A stretch of DNA of 7,831 nucleotides from positions 1-7,831 of the forward strand of contig JAGACN010000148.1 in the NCBI GenBank assembly GCA_017614095.1. Direction: 5' to 3'. The translations under genes were made by a program, and so were the position numbers. Shown in pieces: positions 1 through 5,442 of the stretch. The notes beneath the pieces were generated by a model. It searched no databases. It was not told the origin of the DNA and saw only the letters and a program-made list of their open reading frames with translations. The stretch's first letter is position 1, and each line of letters opens with the position of its first letter. Source of the DNA: Clostridia bacterium (lineage in GTDB: Bacteria > Bacillota_A > Clostridia > Oscillospirales > CAG-382).

Positions 1-90
1 GTGCCCGGCATAGCGGAGGATGGCGCCCCAGCCCCCCGGTCCCGGGTTTCCGCTGCAGGCGCCGTCCGTGTAAAGCGTCACCTGCTTCAT
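1..90 (-). CDS. rnhA: Ribonuclease HI, N-terminal part (cut by window edge)
   Basis: The first 30 codons of ribonuclease HI, which cuts the RNA strand of RNA-DNA hybrids in the cytoplasm (R-loops, primer remnants). The visible peptide starts [20 protein letters not shown] and continues with WGAILRY, the signature first strand and turn of bacterial RNase HI. Asp9, in the TDG motif, matches the first metal-binding catalytic Asp of the family (Asp10 in E. coli). The remaining acidic residues lie beyond the window. The ATG overlaps the stop of the upstream helicase-loader gene as ATGA (positions 90-87), so it is probably translated by coupling. A GGAAGG stretch lies about 13 nt upstream, rather far. 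An R-loop-removing enzyme fits functionally beside two primosome genes. The identity is close to certain although only the first fifth or so is visible. Confidence 0.93.
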   Translation of the reverse strand, partial: MKQVTLYTDGACSGNPGPGGWGAILRYAGH

Positions 91-1031
91 CGCTGTTCAA
101 GCACCTTCCGCATCCGGACATCCTGACCCGCAAATTCCAAAACGCGGTATTCGCCCAGCAACCGGGAAAGGATGCGCTCGCCGTATGTCTTTTCCAGCGC
201 GGAGCTGTTCAGATTCGTGCTGATGATGGTCGGGGACCCGCCGATCAGTCTCTGGTTCAGCAGGTTGAAGAAACAGGCGGATGTGTACTGGGAGGAACTT
301 TCGGATCCGAGGTCGTCGATCAGGAGCAGGTCGCAGGTCTCGTATTCCCTGACGCGGTCCACCGCGTCGTCGATGGTCCCGAACCGGGCGTGCTCGTAGG
401 AATCGAACAGACTTTGCGCCGACTCGTACAGGACCGAAAAACCCTTATGCGCGATCTCGCCCGCCACCGCGGCGGACAGATGCGTTTTTCCGAGTCCCGT
501 TTTGCCGATGAAGAGCATCGACTGGCTGTCCTTCGTAAAGGAAGCGGCGTAATTCCGGCAGATGCGCAGGATGCGGCCCATCGTCTCGGCGTCCTTCGGC
601 CCGTAATAGGACAGGGAAAAGTTGTCGAAGGTCTTGTCGTAAACGCCGCGGCCGAGGCCGGCGGACCGGTAGCGCTCCGAATACATCATGGATTTGACGC
701 AGTCGCACAGACGGAGGACCACATATCCGGTGTCTTCGCATTCCGGGCAGGCGAACGCCGGTTTGTCTTCGTCCGGACGCAGTCCGTTGGCGACCAGGAA
801 GTCGGCCCGCTGCTTTTCGAGGAGTTCTTTTTGCGCCAGCAGCGTTTCCTGAGCCGGCTTGTCTCCCCGAATGGCCGCCTGTACGAAGGACGGACCGATC
901 GCGTCGCGTTTCTGATCCAGTTCGCGGAGAAGCGGGAACTGCTCATAAAGCGCATCCGTCCGGCACTGCGCCTCCCGGAGCGCTTTTGCGCGCATGGATT
1001 CCTTTCGCTGGAGTGCTTCCTCTCTGGTCAT
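87..1031 (-). CDS. DnaC/DnaI-like replicative helicase loader (AAA+ ATPase)
   Basis: A 314-residue AAA+ ATPase of the DnaC/DnaI type, which loads the replicative DnaB-type helicase onto origin or restart DNA. An N-terminal helical region (about 1-90) is followed by four cysteines as CPEC (95-98) and CDC (109-111), a likely zinc site like that in the DnaI N-terminal domain. The ATPase core shows Walker A GKTGLGKT (176-183), Walker B LLLIDD (235-240), sensor-1 STN (271-273) and Arg286/Arg290 in the position of the arginine finger or sensor-2 region. Length is close to B. subtilis DnaI. The start overlaps the dnaD stop as ATGA (1031-1028) and the stop overlaps the rnhA start in the same way, so three genes are coupled. 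Partnership with the DnaD-like protein next to it is inferred from family knowledge. IstB-like transposon ATPases are related, but the zinc-type N-terminus and this context favour the helicase loader. Confidence 0.88.
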   Translation of the reverse strand: MTREEALQRKESMRAKALREAQCRTDALYEQFPLLRELDQKRDAIGPSFVQAAIRGDKPAQETLLAQKELLEKQRADFLVANGLRPDEDKPAFACPECEDTGYVVLRLCDCVKSMMYSERYRSAGLGRGVYDKTFDNFSLSYYGPKDAETMGRILRICRNYAASFTKDSQSMLFIGKTGLGKTHLSAAVAGEIAHKGFSVLYESAQSLFDSYEHARFGTIDDAVDRVREYETCDLLLIDDLGSESSSQYTSACFFNLLNQRLIGGSPTIISTNLNSSALEKTYGERILSRLLGEYRVLEFAGQDVRMRKVLEQR

Positions 1032-1969
1032 ACCGATCCCTCCTCGTTCCGGGCTTCTTCGGTGTAGCCCTTTATCAGGGCGGCTTCGTAGAAGGACGAG
1101 CGGTCTTCGTATCCGGCCGCGCCTGTCAGCTGGTCCTTCTTGTCGCCGGCTTTGACGGATTCTTCCGTCATCCAGCCGTTTTCATACCAGTTTTTCAAAA
1201 TGGTGTTCATATACGGCATTTTGATCTTTCCGGTGTTGTCGACCGTTTTTTCGTACGCGAGCCGGACGATCTCGAACGGCATGTTCCATTCGTCGAACCA
1301 GCGGGTCAGAAATTCGGTCTCCTTGGTCGTCAGGTCGCGGTCTCCGAATCCGCACATCTGACGGAACCGGCCGAACTCGGACTGAAGCTCCTCCAGATGG
1401 GCCATATGGTCTTCGAACTTCTCGTTGGTATCGATGCCGTCTTCCTGATACATCTTCAGCGCGGCCGTCATGAGATACTGCATGGAGCGTTTCCCGCGCG
1501 CGATACTGTACTCGGCCACACCGACGATCATTTCCGGCGGCAGGCCGACGTAATCCGCCAGATAGACCAGGGAACTGTAGTCGTTTTTGGTCAGCTCCTT
1601 GCCCAGCTTTTCGCCGACCAGTTCGCAGCAGGTCTTGAATTTCGGATCACTTTCCAGTTTGTTGTGTATGGTTTCACTGTCATAGGATTTGAACAGGGAA
1701 GACGGCGCTACCACGGGTTTTTTCGGCGACCTTTCGTCGTCCAGAAAAACGCCTGCGCCCCGCCAGAACGCGATCGCCGCTTCCGCGTCTCCCGGCCGGA
1801 TCCCCAGATCCGAACAGATCTCGGCCAGTTCGGCCTCCTTGCGGGCGAAGAGATAAAGCAGGACTTTCAACTCGGTGTCCTTGGCGGTTTTCAACTGGTT
1901 CAGCACGCTTTTCGGCAGGCAGATCAGTTCGGTCTCCGGTGTGATGATACGCATATGTTCGATCGGCAT
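1028..1969 (-). CDS. dnaD: DnaD-like primosomal protein with two DnaD (DDBH2) modules
   Basis: A 313-residue DnaD/DnaB-family protein that acts in primosome assembly, before helicase loading. Residues about 15-75 look like the N-terminal winged-helix (DDBH1) domain. Two similar modules follow. Module 1 (about 125-181) runs from ELT to YQEDGIDT; module 2 (about 212-268) runs from DLT to YENGWMT. Both share L-T, D-x(3,4)-P-x-E and a closing Y-[LM]-[MN]-T block followed by K and then Y. Module 2 carries the classical YMNTIL-NW form of the family motif (253-261). B. subtilis DnaD has one such module and DnaB two, so this protein resembles a short DnaB-like architecture. ATG at 1969 was chosen because GGAGG lies upstream at 1990-1986, although the 16-nt spacing is long; a hairpin occupies that spacer. 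Met6 is a less likely start. Its stop overlaps the helicase-loader start (ATGA), supporting a joint role. A tail after about 270 is variable. Confidence 0.87.
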   Translation of the reverse strand: MPIEHMRIITPETELICLPKSVLNQLKTAKDTELKVLLYLFARKEAELAEICSDLGIRPGDAEAAIAFWRGAGVFLDDERSPKKPVVAPSSLFKSYDSETIHNKLESDPKFKTCCELVGEKLGKELTKNDYSSLVYLADYVGLPPEMIVGVAEYSIARGKRSMQYLMTAALKMYQEDGIDTNEKFEDHMAHLEELQSEFGRFRQMCGFGDRDLTTKETEFLTRWFDEWNMPFEIVRLAYEKTVDNTGKIKMPYMNTILKNWYENGWMTEESVKAGDKKDQLTGAAGYEDRSSFYEAALIKGYTEEARNEEGSV

Positions 1970-1982
1970 CCGCAGCGGATGC
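1966..1982 (-). promoter_or_regulatory. Perfect hairpin between the Shine-Dalgarno site and start codon of dnaD
   Basis: On the transcribed strand the sequence GCATCCG-CTG-CGGATGC forms a perfect 7-bp stem with a 3-nt loop. It lies directly after GGAGG (1990-1986), and its 3' arm contains the ATG at 1969. The linear spacing from GGAGG to ATG is 16 nt, longer than usual. A folded stem could either bring the two elements closer or hide the start codon. The structure is read from the sequence; any regulatory effect is inference. Confidence 0.5.
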
Positions 1983-2011
1983 GTTCCTCCTGTTGAGTGT
2001 GGCGGGTCGTC

Positions 2012-2545
2012 CTAGACGCGGGCGGACCGGGATTTCGGAGCGGAATCCGGACGGGATTCGTTCCGTACGACGGGCGGGATGGCGGGGGTGATCAGGATCT
2101 TCAGCCGGTTTCGCCCTTCGGCTCTTCCTCCGACCTCGATGGAATAGTCGATATCGATGCATCCTCCGGCTTCGGATACCGAATGGATGAGCTGGTGGGT
2201 GCGCAGGGTGATCTGAAGCTGGAGAAATCCGGCGTCGTAAACGCAGACGTGCGGAACGCCTTCCTCGAAGATCATCCCGGCGTTCAGGTAGCCGACCCGG
2301 TTGACGGAAACGGTCCCGTTCGGCAGGATGGTAATGGTCGTGTCCGTATTCCCCACGTTGGCCTCTTCGGGTTCCCTGTAGGATATCTTCAGCCCGTCAT
2401 GCGATTTCCAGCAGCGGCCGTTGACCCGGAAGGAGAAGACGTCCTTTTCGGGCTCCGGCCCGTCGTGAAGAACGCCGGGTTCGTCATCGGGAAACGCGGT
2501 CTCGGGGATCTGCTCCCCCTGAACTTCGATAAAAACGGCAATCAT
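2012..2545 (-). CDS. DUF1934 family protein (YwiB-like beta-barrel)
   Basis: A 177-residue protein of the DUF1934 (YwiB-like) family, small cytoplasmic beta-barrel proteins of unknown biochemical role, common in Firmicutes. Family features visible are ISYRE (54-58), a TTITI strand (69-73) with a turn at PNGTVSVNRVG (75-85), MIFEEG (91-96), and QLQITLRTHQL (109-119), followed by a last strand with alternating polar and hydrophobic residues (about 129-137). The N-terminus (1-40) is longer and more acidic than I expect for the family. The last 20 residues are rich in Pro, Ser and Arg and look disordered. The ATG at 2545 has AAGGAA 9 nt upstream. The gene starts 16 nt after murI stops, so it belongs to the same transcript. 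No enzyme motif is visible and I assign no function. Confidence 0.75.
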   Translation of the reverse strand: MIAVFIEVQGEQIPETAFPDDEPGVLHDGPEPEKDVFSFRVNGRCWKSHDGLKISYREPEEANVGNTDTTITILPNGTVSVNRVGYLNAGMIFEEGVPHVCVYDAGFLQLQITLRTHQLIHSVSEAGGCIDIDYSIEVGGRAEGRNRLKILITPAIPPVVRNESRPDSAPKSRSARV

Positions 2546-2561
2546 GATCGGAAATTCCTTT

Positions 2562-3383
2562 TTAAAAGCGCGAGATGGCTATGCGGGTGACGCCGGAAAC
2601 CGGACGGTCCAGGTAGGCGGACGCGTCAAGCGCGAACTGCGTCGGGTTCCCGGACGTGAAGAAGAGGTCGCCGGCGGGGTCCGCGGAGCGCCTGGTCCCG
2701 GGGCTTTCCGGTCCCAGAACGGTCTTGGCCGTTTCCGCGGCCGCTTCTTCTCCGGCGGAAACGAGTAAGGGACCCGGAAAAACGTCCCGGATGATCTCGG
2801 ACAGCAGCGGAAAATGCGTGCATCCGAGCAGGATGACGTCGGGGCGGAAGTCCAGATACGGATCCAGATAGGCGTGCGCGACCGCGGTGGCGGCCGGGTC
2901 GCCCCGTTTGGTATGCAGGTTTTCGGCCAGCGGGACGAACAGCGGACAGGCCTGCTGACGGACGGTGAGGCGGCTGTCCCTCGAGCGGATGGCTTTCTCG
3001 AACGCGCAGGACCGGACGGTCGCTTCCGTCCCGAGCACGAGCACCTTTCCGCTGCCTCCGGAAGCCATTCTGCAGGCGGCTTCGGCGGCAGGTTCCACGA
3101 CGCCGATGATCGGCAGCGGGTAAGCCCCCTTTAAGGCGGGCAAAGCAACGGAAGAGACCGTTCCGCACGCGACCAGGATGGCGGATACGGAATGGGAAAG
3201 CAGAAAACGGATATCCTGCCGGGCGTACCGGCGGATGGTCGATTCGGTCTTGGTTCCGTACGGAACGCGTGCGGTATCGCCGAAATAGACCAGCGGATAA
3301 TCCGGAAGCAGGCGCTTTAACGCGCGGAACCCGGTCAAACCGCCGAGTCCGGAGTCGAAAACGCCGATCGGGGAAGGGGACAT
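2562..3383 (-). CDS. murI: Glutamate racemase
   Basis: Glutamate racemase, which interconverts L- and D-glutamate without a cofactor and supplies D-glutamate for peptidoglycan; cytoplasmic, 273 residues, normal length. Family motifs are GVFDSGLGGLT (7-17, with catalytic-site Asp10 and Ser11), VYFGDTARVPYG (32-43), VACGTVSS (71-78, with catalytic Cys73) and LLGCTHFPLL (185-194, with catalytic Cys188, Thr189 and His190). Both two-base-mechanism cysteines are present. The residue after the first cysteine is Gly74 where the widely known motif has Asn (CNT); the same enzyme class is still the best call because all else is intact. ATG at 3383 has AGGGAGG five nt upstream. The gene follows the permease gene by 19 nt. 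Some MurI proteins also inhibit DNA gyrase; nothing here shows that, but the downstream genes concern DNA replication. Aspartate racemase is less likely given the FDSGLGG motif. Confidence 0.94.
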   Translation of the reverse strand: MSPSPIGVFDSGLGGLTGFRALKRLLPDYPLVYFGDTARVPYGTKTESTIRRYARQDIRFLLSHSVSAILVACGTVSSVALPALKGAYPLPIIGVVEPAAEAACRMASGGSGKVLVLGTEATVRSCAFEKAIRSRDSRLTVRQQACPLFVPLAENLHTKRGDPAATAVAHAYLDPYLDFRPDVILLGCTHFPLLSEIIRDVFPGPLLVSAGEEAAAETAKTVLGPESPGTRRSADPAGDLFFTSGNPTQFALDASAYLDRPVSGVTRIAISRF

Positions 3384-3402
3384 AGAGACCTCCCTTGCCG
3401 GC

Positions 3403-4356
3403 CTACAGCAGAAGGGCCAGCAGCGGAATTGTGAGTATGCAGAGCAGATTGGAGAGCAGGATGGCGTTCGCGGCCGTTTCCTTTCCTTCCGGCTGCTCCA
3501 GATAGATCTCGCTGAAGTTCTGGACGGCGGAGGCTGTCGGGCAGCAGCAGAGCAGGAACAGCGTTGCTTTCAGGTAGGAGGGGAAGGGGAGAAGCAGGCA
3601 GAGCGCGAAAGCAGCCAGCGGCAGGAAAAGCAGCTTTCCGGCGGATGCGATCCAGGCAAACGCGTCCGTGAAGATCTTCTTCCATCCGGTCGCGGCCAGG
3701 CGCATGCCGAGCGCGATCATGCACAAGGGGGTCGCCATTTTGCCGCACAGGCCGACGGCATTGTCCAGCGCGGACGGGAGCTTTGTGCCCGTGAGGAACA
3801 GGGGAAGTGCGACGATCAGTGCGATGGTCGCCGGGTTCAGAAGCAGCGCGCGGACGCGGACGTGCTTTTTGTTGCCGGAGATGAGCCAGAGGCCGACCGT
3901 CCAGGCCAGCCAGTTCATCGAAACAGCGAAAATGGCGGACAGCGCGACGGCGCGTGCGGTATAGGGCTCCGGGATCAGCGCCTGCAGCAGCGGGATCCCG
4001 AAAAAGCCGACATTGCCGAACGTTCCGGAAAAGGCGGCGACGCGGGCGCGCACGGCCGCCGTATCCGTTTTTTTGGAAGCCGCTTTGCGCAGAACCAGGA
4101 ACAGACAGGTGATCAGAACGACCTGGAGGCCTGTGCAGAGAAGGAAAAACCAGCCCATCTCCGCCAGCAGGGAGGGCGTGCAGTCCGCCGAGCAGAAAGC
4201 GTAGACCTCGAGACAGGGCTGACAGATGTACACGAGGATCTTGGAGATCGGGGAAATGTGTTCGGTATCGAGCATCCGGCACTTGACGAAAAGGAACCCC
4301 GGAACGGCGTACAGCAGCAAAAGAAGGACCTGCAGCGCGGCTGTTGTGAACTGCAT
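3403..4356 (-). CDS. AEC family (auxin efflux carrier-like) membrane transporter
   Basis: A 317-residue integral membrane permease of the AEC family, which groups secondary transporters for malate, malonate and other small organic or amino acids. Hydrophobic segments recur through the whole length, consistent with the usual ten helices in two repeats of five. The first half contains the family motif FGNVGFFGIPL (113-123); the second starts near NPATIALIVALPLF (174-187) and has CCPTASAV (271-278), a Pro-containing broken helix, then LSNLLCILTIPL (301-312). Cysteines are plentiful, including a CCC run at 270-272. The ATG at 4356 has AAAGGAGG seven nt upstream, an excellent site. It is the first gene of the leftward operon, with its promoter directly upstream and murI downstream. 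The substrate cannot be told from sequence. Export of a glutamate-related metabolite would fit its neighbour but is only a guess. Confidence 0.85.
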   Translation of the reverse strand: MQFTTAALQVLLLLLYAVPGFLFVKCRMLDTEHISPISKILVYICQPCLEVYAFCSADCTPSLLAEMGWFFLLCTGLQVVLITCLFLVLRKAASKKTDTAAVRARVAAFSGTFGNVGFFGIPLLQALIPEPYTARAVALSAIFAVSMNWLAWTVGLWLISGNKKHVRVRALLLNPATIALIVALPLFLTGTKLPSALDNAVGLCGKMATPLCMIALGMRLAATGWKKIFTDAFAWIASAGKLLFLPLAAFALCLLLPFPSYLKATLFLLCCCPTASAVQNFSEIYLEQPEGKETAANAILLSNLLCILTIPLLALLL

Positions 4357-4392
4357 GCGGAAGCCTCCTTTTCAAACCGGATAATCGTGCAA

Positions 4393-4420
4393 ATTATATG
4401 ATATCACATGGCTCGGGCGA
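4393..4420 (-). promoter_or_regulatory. Promoter of the leftward AEC-murI-DUF1934-dnaD-loader-rnhA operon
   Basis: On the minus strand a perfect TATAAT lies at 4398-4393. The hexamer 17 nt upstream, TTCGCC, is a poor -35; a better TTGCAT lies about 22 nt away, which is too far. A TG two bases apart from a second AT-rich stretch suggests the promoter may rely on its -10 region. The start of transcription should fall near 4386, giving a leader of about 30 nt that ends in AAAGGAGG. A near-perfect palindrome (4396-4409) overlaps the -10 and may be an operator. Confidence 0.55.
4396..4409. promoter_or_regulatory. Palindrome overlapping the leftward -10 box, possible operator
   Basis: ATATGATATCACAT is a 14-bp inverted repeat with one mismatched pair around a perfect TGATATCA core (4399-4406). 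Its edge overlaps the TATAAT used for the leftward operon, a position where a dimeric repressor would block initiation. No regulator is encoded in the window, and the AT-rich core could arise by chance within a promoter. Confidence 0.3.
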
Positions 4421-4448
4421 ATGCAAGGGATTTTTTGGAGAAACGGGC

Positions 4449-4478
4449 TTGACAAAGGCCGGTAAGTGTGATAATAAT
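4449..4478 (+). promoter_or_regulatory. Promoter of the rpmH-rnpA-yidD-yidC-jag cluster
   Basis: A perfect -35 TTGACA (4449-4454) is followed after 18 nt by AATAAT (4473-4478), five of six matches to the -10 consensus. GATAAT at 4470-4475 also matches five of six but would leave only 15 nt. Transcription would start near 4485 and leave a leader of about 100 nt before rpmH, ending in AAGGAG nine nt ahead of the ATG. This is the strongest sigma-70-type promoter in the window, as expected for a ribosomal protein gene. Confidence 0.75.
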
Positions 4479-4586
4479 ATCTATTGGTCGTATTCTGCAC
4501 TTTTGTAGATAACGGCACAGTCTTCCACGCCGAACACGCACGGCCGGCAGTGGTTCAATCGATTATTTTGTAAGGAGTGTGTACCG

Positions 4587-4721
4587 ATGAAACGGACGTA
4601 TCAACCCAAAAAGAGACACAGAAAGATGGAACACGGGTTCCGCAAGAGAATGGCGACAGCCAACGGAAGAAAAGTACTGAAGCGCAGACGCGCAAAAGGC
4701 AGAGAGCAGCTGACCTATTAA
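4587..4721 (+). CDS. rpmH: 50S ribosomal protein L34
   Basis: Ribosomal protein L34 of the large subunit, 44 residues, the standard length. It begins [20 protein letters not shown], contains the invariant [16 protein letters not shown] stretch (24-39) and ends in LTY. It is extremely basic and binds 23S rRNA. The ATG at 4587 is preceded by AAGGAG nine nt upstream, and the stop TAA is at 4719-4721. The gene is first in the plus-strand cluster, about 100 nt after a consensus-like promoter. In many bacteria it lies next to dnaA and oriC; here the left neighbour is instead the divergent AEC permease gene. Confidence 0.98.
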   Translation: MKRTYQPKKRHRKMEHGFRKRMATANGRKVLKRRRAKGREQLTY

Positions 4722-4722
4722 G

Positions 4723-4742
4723 CGGCCGGCTGATCTCGGCCG
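4723..4742 (+). other. Short hairpin between rpmH and rnpA
   Basis: CGGCCG at 4723-4728 and again at 4737-4742 can pair across an 8-nt loop, directly after the rpmH stop. No T-run follows, so it is not an intrinsic terminator. It could mark an RNA processing or attenuation point that lets L34 be made in larger amounts than RnpA. That role is inference; the pairing is seen. Confidence 0.35.
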
Positions 4743-4776
4743 AATGACCGGGCAAGGCAAAGGCAGGGAATGTAGC

Positions 4777-5157
4777 ATGGAAACAAACGACAAGAGGACG
4801 CATCCAAAGCGGCTGGTCCCTCTGAAAGGGACGCACCTGTTCTCCCGCGTTTACCGGAAGGGAAAAAGCGTCGGCGGGCCGAATCTCGCGCTCTATGTCC
4901 TTCCGCATTCCGACCGGACCGGAACCTTGCTCGGCATAACGGTATCCAAAAAACGCGGCAATGCCGTAAAAAGAAACCGTGTGAAACGGTGGATTCGCGA
5001 AGCCTATCGGGAATATCTGCCCGTCCTGAAGAATGGAAAAATGATTGTGATTGTTGCGAAGCAGCCTGCTGTAACTGCCGGATATGCCGTGCTCCGGGAG
5101 GAACTGGAGGAGTTATTGGGCAAGGCAACTCTTTTGGACGTGGAAAAAAATGGATAA
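4777..5157 (+). CDS. rnpA: Ribonuclease P protein component
   Basis: The protein subunit of RNase P, which helps the catalytic RNA remove 5' leaders from precursor tRNAs; cytoplasmic, very basic. From ATG 4777 it has 126 residues, close to the family's usual 110-120. The key signature is [21 protein letters not shown] (about 58-78), the RNR region that contacts the RNA. Before it lie [11 protein letters not shown] (21-31) and GITVSKK (53-59), the central strand. I prefer 4777 over the in-frame ATG at 4744 because AGGGA lies seven nt upstream of 4777, whereas no ribosome site precedes 4744 and 4744 sits just after a hairpin. The gene begins 55 nt after rpmH and its last 8 nt overlap yidD. Confidence 0.95.
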   Translation: METNDKRTHPKRLVPLKGTHLFSRVYRKGKSVGGPNLALYVLPHSDRTGTLLGITVSKKRGNAVKRNRVKRWIREAYREYLPVLKNGKMIVIVAKQPAVTAGYAVLREELEELLGKATLLDVEKNG

Positions 5158-5440
5158 AGTGAAACGATTATTTCGCTGTTTACTGATATTGCCGATCCGG
5201 TTCTATCAAAAAGCAATCTCGCCCGCGCTGCCTTCCTGCTGCCGCTTTTATCCGACCTGCTCCCAATACGCCATCGAGGCGATCGAGAAACGGGGCGTCG
5301 TGGTCGGACTGGCACTGGCCGGGAAGCGGCTGCTGCGCTGCAATCCCTGGGGAGGATTCGGATACGACCCTGTCCCGGAGCGGACGCGGAAAAAGCGGGT
5401 GAAGGGATCCCCCGAAAATGCGGAAAACCGACAGGAGTAA
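5150..5440 (+). CDS. yidD: Membrane protein insertion efficiency factor YidD
   Basis: YidD, a small membrane-associated protein that aids YidC-dependent insertion of inner membrane proteins. It has 96 residues. The family motifs are complete: [23 protein letters not shown] (23-45), with paired cysteines Cys30-Cys31 and Cys37, then [16 protein letters not shown] (61-76). Residues 5-20 form the amphipathic N-terminal segment that binds the membrane. The tail after 77 is basic and then polar. The start at 5150 is chosen because homologues begin just before this helix. It overlaps the last 8 nt of rnpA and has only a weak ribosome site inside the rnpA codons, so coupling with rnpA is likely. An in-frame ATG at 5084 would add 22 residues with no family likeness. 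yidC follows after 2 nt. Confidence 0.95.
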   Translation: MDKVKRLFRCLLILPIRFYQKAISPALPSCCRFYPTCSQYAIEAIEKRGVVVGLALAGKRLLRCNPWGGFGYDPVPERTRKKRVKGSPENAENRQE

Positions 5441-5442
5441 CT

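Noticed and set aside
986..1996. A 336-codon open frame on the plus strand opposite dnaD
   Set aside because: It is fully antisense to a gene with clear DnaD motifs, has no ribosome site or family likeness, and long shadow frames are expected in GC-rich coding DNA.
3292..3304. Inverted repeat CGGATAATCCG
   Set aside because: It is short, lies within the murI coding region and is explained by codons; there is no promoter or regulatory context.
3335..4375. A 346-codon minus-strand frame overlapping the AEC permease and murI start
   Set aside because: It is Arg/Pro/Ala-rich, typical of an out-of-frame reading of GC-rich DNA, while the overlapping frame is a well-formed permease with a perfect ribosome site.
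4357..4586. Replication origin in the divergent intergenic region
   Set aside because: There is only one near-consensus DnaA box, a single weak second match (TTATCCGGT on the minus strand near 4379-4387), no AT-rich unwinding repeats and no dnaA gene adjacent.
4744..4776. Longer rnpA start at 4744
   Set aside because: It has no Shine-Dalgarno site and adds residues not typical of the family; the ATG at 4777 has AGGGA at good spacing.
5084..5149. Longer yidD start at 5084
   Set aside because: The extra 22 residues are an out-of-frame reading of rnpA without family likeness.
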